Source of the DNA: Alligator mississippiensis
Taxonomy: Eukaryota; Chordata; Crocodylia; Alligatoridae
NCBI RefSeq assembly: GCF_030867095.1
Contig: NC_081824.1
Coordinates: 48,456,882 to 48,520,881 of the forward strand
DNA: 64,000 nt
Direction: 5' to 3'
A model generated the notes under the pieces. The model did no database searches, was not told where the DNA came from, and saw only the letters and a program-made list of their open reading frames with translations. Position numbers and translations under genes: made by a program. Of this stretch, positions 59,301-64,000 are shown piece after piece (the stretch's first letter is position 1; each line of letters starts with the position of its first letter).

Positions 59301-61340
59301 TGCAGATGTCCGTTTTGACTATGAATAGAGGATGCTCTTACAGGTTTATTAGGTAAATTCCGGCCAAATTATAAAAAGCATTTTTTGGAACAGCCCTTGA
59401 AAAGTACTTGCTGCTTGAATGCAGCTTTTGAATGGGATAAGCAGCCATGAACACATAACATCACTCTGTGCTGACTAACTTTTTCTTTATTCAATGTACA
59501 GGTTACAGATGATCAAGCCCTGAACTCTTCAGGCTTCAGATATGAGTAATTCTTTCCCCTGTCCCTGTGAGGGAGTTAAAATTGTCCAGGAAGCTTTTTG
59601 GGGTTAAATTTTCTACTGCTAGTGGCAAAACCCTTTTGTCTGAAATGTTCAAGGCCTGGAACTGCTTCTCAGCAGTCTGAGTTCAGAACCCAAAGTTAAT
59701 ACATTTGTTTGATTTGGCTTTTTTCATTTTTAAGGCCTTGGTTTTAGGGTGTGCTCCTCTATTGCTGCATTGCTGGGTGACAGTGCCAATTGGACTGTTC
59801 CACGCTAATTAGACCACCATGGCACCACAGACACAGCTGCACTCCTCTTTGTTAGATGTCACAGTGAGGTCATGGAGGCCATTGTTGGGCGTGGTAAATG
59901 TATTAAACATTGTGAATGTTATTGTGCTGAAATCCAAGCACTTTAAAACCTAATGTTTTCCTGGGGTGGACTGTCTACTTAACTGTCATTTGCAGCTCTT
60001 CTACAATGGCATAACAAGTCGAGTTGACACCTGGGGCAAACATGGTAGGCAAGTTGGGGGGAAGGGGCAGTTCTGGGAGTTGTGAGAAGGGTGGTGGGGG
60101 ACACATGGGTTCTGAGTGTTAATAGATATGTATCCAAACTAGTCTAAAGCAAGTTCTGGTATTATCATCCCAGTCAGAGCTACTGTCAGCATAGCATCAA
60201 AGATGTTTTTTTTGTCGTAAAGGAAGGATTTAAAGATACGTGTTAGTCACGGCCACTTTTGCTATACAATTCTTTGCAACTGAAAGAACAATATGGGACA
60301 AACAAAGGTAGCTGTTGCAAAAGAAATTTCAGCCCTTTGTCATACTTTGGAGCTACAGAAAGACCAAATCAGATCTCTTTACTGAGAGGTAAAGAAAACC
60401 CTTGTTTACCAGTCCTGCAAATTCTTTCTCAAATCTGCAGTTCTGTTTGGGTTCTTTCCAATTCACTTCTCTCAAATTTTGTTGTAAAACCCACCCACAA
60501 ACCATAGAAAGGAGGCAGAGTTTGGCAGTCATTTCATGTTGGGCAGAGGATGGACAAAGTAGTGGCTGGTCAAGGTGCCAAAAATGACAGAAGCTGACTT
60601 TTACTGGCTACTACCCTAGATAGGTCAAGTTTTCATTCTGTAATTTCCACTGCTTTTACAATGAAAATGTGTTTACCCTAGAATATTCTGCTTTTTCACA
60701 TTGTCTGTTGTTTCAGTATCATAAAAAGGGATTAATTTGGTCCAATATGTTATTTTAATTCACATTTTAATTTCTCTTTTTTAAGGTATTATTTAAAAGT
60801 TTAATCAACTATGACACTTGATACTTAAATACTACTTTTGTAGTATTTATAAATGGTTACATGAAATTTTGTAACAGGTATTTTATGTTACACTCCTAAA
60901 TGTACTTGGAGCCCTTAAATAAAAATGGCTTGACTTTTTTTTCTTTTTCAGAGGCATGGACTAGCTGTACATATGGTTGGCTTAATGGTATTTTGGGGCT
61001 TTTCAGAATTTCTGAAAATCGCATATTTTTGACAGATGGCTAACAAAGCAGTTAAAAGCCTGGGTTTGAAGCTTTTGGCCCCAGTTGGCTAAATGATAGC
61101 ATTTTGAAATGTAAAACACAAACACAATGCAGATTTTAATGTGAAAAAAACCCAAAACTAAACATTGAGTTAAAGGAAATGTGGCACTTTTTGAAATAAC
61201 GATACTATTTCAGCAGGTAAGTTTGTCTATTTGGTTCTAAAGTACATTAAGCATTTAAGTATAGCATAAAGAGCACAGACTGGGTGTTTTTTAAGTTGTC
61301 TGTGGGGACATCTAGCTACTACAGAGTTGCCTAATTATTT
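56310..61340. other. Intergenic sequence without recognised gene
   Basis: 56,700-57,650 is GC-richer and may be an unassigned repeat; the rest is AT-rich. I found no exon pairs with matching phase, no RNA gene and no clear element ends. Confidence 0.4.
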
Positions 61341-61346
61341 CCACAG

Positions 61347-61768
61347 CCAAGCATCTCTGTCTACATGTGCAGAGCGGTTAGGCTGGAGTAACCTTATTAA
61401 CTCTGCCATATGTTAGTACTGCCCAATACAAGTACTGTCCTATGGTGGAGTTATTTACTTCACCACAGTGCATGTGTAGGTGGTGACTGGGGCTGGCTGG
61501 GGCACGAGGGTGCAACAGTGGGGCTGCCTGCCAACTAGCACTGTGCCCCAGCCAGCACCTCTGCAGCATGTTGAGCCAAACAGGAGCAGCCCTAGGTTGG
61601 CAGGCTGACCTCCCAGGCTCCCTGCCAGCCAGGGCTGTGCTGCCCTGGCTTAACATGCTGCAATCCCTGGCACATGTGTAAATGTACTCCCTGGAAGCAA
61701 AAAACTCAGGTGTGACCTGTGCGGCAGTTTATGATGTTGTGCTAATTGCATGTGTAGATATGCCCTGC
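61347..61768. mobile_element. MITE-like element with a nested hairpin core
   Basis: Ends CTGTCTACATGTGCAG and GCATGTGTAGATATGCCC are inverted. The core at 61561-61664 is a hairpin: GCAGCATGTTGAGCC and CAGCCCTAGGTTGGCAG pair with CTGCCAGCCAGGGCTG and GGCTTAACATGCTGC. The same hairpin type is at 12132-12231. Confidence 0.6.
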
Positions 61769-61769
61769 A

Positions 61770-64000
61770 TTGCCATGATTGAATTCACTTTGAACTCTAT
61801 TGTGAAGCCTTGTAGCTACCACACTGAACCACTAGATGTCCTAATTACCCAAAGGTCCACATCTAGGAAGGCTGACAACACCAGTAACCTTGCTTTGTGT
61901 GTACACAATGTTATGTTGTTATGTATATAGCCAAGCCTAAGAGTTAGCATGTACTAAACAGTGGAAAGAAGTTTCCCATTTTAATAATTTTCAATTCCTT
62001 GATATTGGTAAAACACACATCATTTGATCTTTTCTCTTCTATCTGGTAGTTGAACCCTTACTGTTTTATAAAATCTTGCTCTTCAAAGCTGGTGCTTTTC
62101 CAGACAGATAGAGCTGCTGTATTTGATTTCTCTTTCCCTTTCACAAAAGTCCACTACAATCTTTATCATGGATTCTTACTACTGCTTTCAGTTCGGTTCC
62201 TACTAATTCCCAAGTGCAAACCTCTAGGTTTTAAAAAACTCTAGAAATTACCTGTTGTTGACAACAGGTGTCAGCAACAAGCTGCTGCTGTACTATGACT
62301 GAATGCTGCTTAGCATCAAGTATAAACAAAGTCAAACACATACTGTGATCAGCACTGATGTTTTCCGTCCTTGGCAGCAGGTAACCCTAGCATAACAAAG
62401 ACTGTTTTTGTTGCACCTTCCCAGTCAACATATCAAATTGCCCAGTTTCTTCTACAGTTTCTGGGGCGGCATCACTAGCTTTTCCTTTGTCACAATTTAT
62501 ATGCCCACAACATCCCACAATTGTTTCCCATCCCAAGCCTCCCCTGAAGCAAAAGCGACCTGCTCAACCTGTTGTTTCTCATTCTAACTAACTACGACAA
62601 AACCATTATCTTGCCCAATGTTCTTATTAAAAAACATCACAAACCAAATAGTTCCTTGGTAGTTATGCCAATTTAACTCTAAATAGAACTTACCTAGAGA
62701 AATGGGGGAAGTATATTTGTGCCCCTTAAATTAGGCATACAAGAACTTCTAGGTTAAGTATTGTGAACTTTTTAAATTTGTAATTTTGGGTTTCTTAATT
62801 TCTCTGATTTAAACCACAGTTTTCCGTGGGATATTTGGTTGACAATTTTGTCTCGAGCTATAGGGAAGTTCATGCTATATAAGCACTAATGTTTTGTTTA
62901 TCAGCATTAGTTGTGCGTGAGGAAGGAACTGATAAACACTGAGGGTGCAATTTTCCCTTTAAACAAGAAAACATCCACTATTAGCAGCTGGGTGGGGGAG
63001 GGGAGTCTAGAAAATAAATACAAATTAGAGATTCATTATCTCTTCAGACAGAACTGTGGGACTGATGGTGGATAGACTGAACCTCCTCCTATGCTGCATA
63101 AAAAGCACCACATAAACCCTCTGTGTATGTAGTATATGCATGGAGGGTTCTAGTTACAAATTTAAGGTATAAACTGGACCCTGAGTAATGACCAAGAGAT
63201 TTAGACCAAGTTCTTTTCAATTTCCAGACTCTTAAACTCAATAGATGCAAGACATTACTTCAGACAGTGATTACTGTCTTAGGTTGGAGTATCCACATGC
63301 TCTGTGAATCACACAGTCTGTGACTGTAAGTCATGCAAGCTGTTCTTTCCCTGTCCATGCTGTTTTCTATAATGTGGCCAAGCCCTGTATATTGATGTCC
63401 ACACTGTATTGCTTGGACCACATGTGTACTACTTATCTATGGGGTAAATTGCAGGATCCATACTGTCCTTCTCAGAATCAGTCTGTAGTACAGTGTGGTT
63501 TTCCTCAACAGTCCCAAGGGGCAGAAGTTATTGCAGCCTGCCATTACATGTGGTTTTGTTGGCCTAGCAAGTAGCTTAGTTGTGTGTGCTTGTCATGATG
63601 TGAATCTCCCATAGATACAATGGTGGAACATCTCTTGACTGTGTCCCAGGTGTTTGTGATGCATAGGAGAAAGAGGTACTGGAAGGTCTTTTGGGATATA
63701 TGGAGGTGTGTGAGGTCCAAGGGTACGGGGGAATGAAAAGCAGACGCAACAGATTTGGAAGCATATGGAAAGTTTTGGATGACAATTCATGCTGTTGTTG
63801 CTGCCATATACCTAAGAGTATACTGGCACTTATGGGACAAAACTAGCACACTGATAGGATCATCTCATTTTACAGATCTGGAATGATAAGTGATGTCTAC
63901 AGAACTTCATAACAAACCAGATTTTCATGTGCCTGTGAGAAAAGCTTGTTCCAACTCTCTGGTTTCACAGCAGACAACTGAAGGAAGCCAGGAACAGTAC
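61770..64000. other. Intergenic sequence
   Basis: No gene, RNA gene or repeat that I can assign. Several short frames near 63,300-63,800 lack any known motif. Confidence 0.4.

Noticed and set aside
1-64000. tRNA genes, rRNA, CRISPR arrays, bacterial features
   Set aside because: None seen; the window is vertebrate nuclear DNA, and tRNA-like phrases at 4015-4050, 19,880 and 20,878 belong to SINE-like repeats.

Overview
This window reads as nuclear DNA of a reptile, most likely a crocodilian (turtle is the main alternative). It holds spliced vertebrate genes in an AT-rich background with one CpG island. The interspersed repeats are CR1 LINE tails in both orientations, a second degraded LINE family, many short palindromic or hAT-like DNA transposons, a few MIR-type SINE remnants, one solo LTR, and a short sequence matching the 5' end of U2 snRNA, as in the SINEU families known from crocodilians. 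Host assignment is inference from these repeats and from protein similarity.

Layout. About 1-10,100 is intergenic or 3' flank and holds only repeats. KLHL31 lies on the minus strand: two coding exons (14287-15460 and 10148-10880) join in phase to 634 codons plus stop, the length I recall for the human protein. A candidate non-coding 5' exon is at 17397-17452. Its intron carries small palindromic elements. About 17,700-24,100 is a repeat-rich spacer with a CR1 copy, a solo LTR inside an older repeat, hAT-like elements, and a CR1 tail split by a MITE. From 24,522 to 51,743 an 11-exon plus-strand gene encodes a 607-residue Elongin A family protein; all exons were found by splice sites, phase and homology. 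It starts in a CpG island. Its introns are full of transposons, including a 3 kb antisense LINE in intron 3 and several GC-rich foldback elements in introns 4 and 5. From 51,850 to 64,000 I see no gene, only LINE, MITE and foldback fragments and unassigned DNA.

Function. KLHL31 is a BTB-BACK-Kelch protein, known as a striated-muscle protein and a likely CUL3 adaptor. The Elongin A family protein keeps the TFIIS-N-like domain, the BC-box for Elongin B/C and the cullin-box region, so it looks able to join both an RNA polymerase II elongation complex and a CUL5-type ubiquitin ligase. The two genes are head to head about 7 kb apart and I see no sign of shared regulation. The Elongin A gene is shorter and more diverged than human ELOA and sits beside KLHL31, which human ELOA does not. 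It is therefore best read as an intron-bearing paralogue, and it is the most interesting object here.
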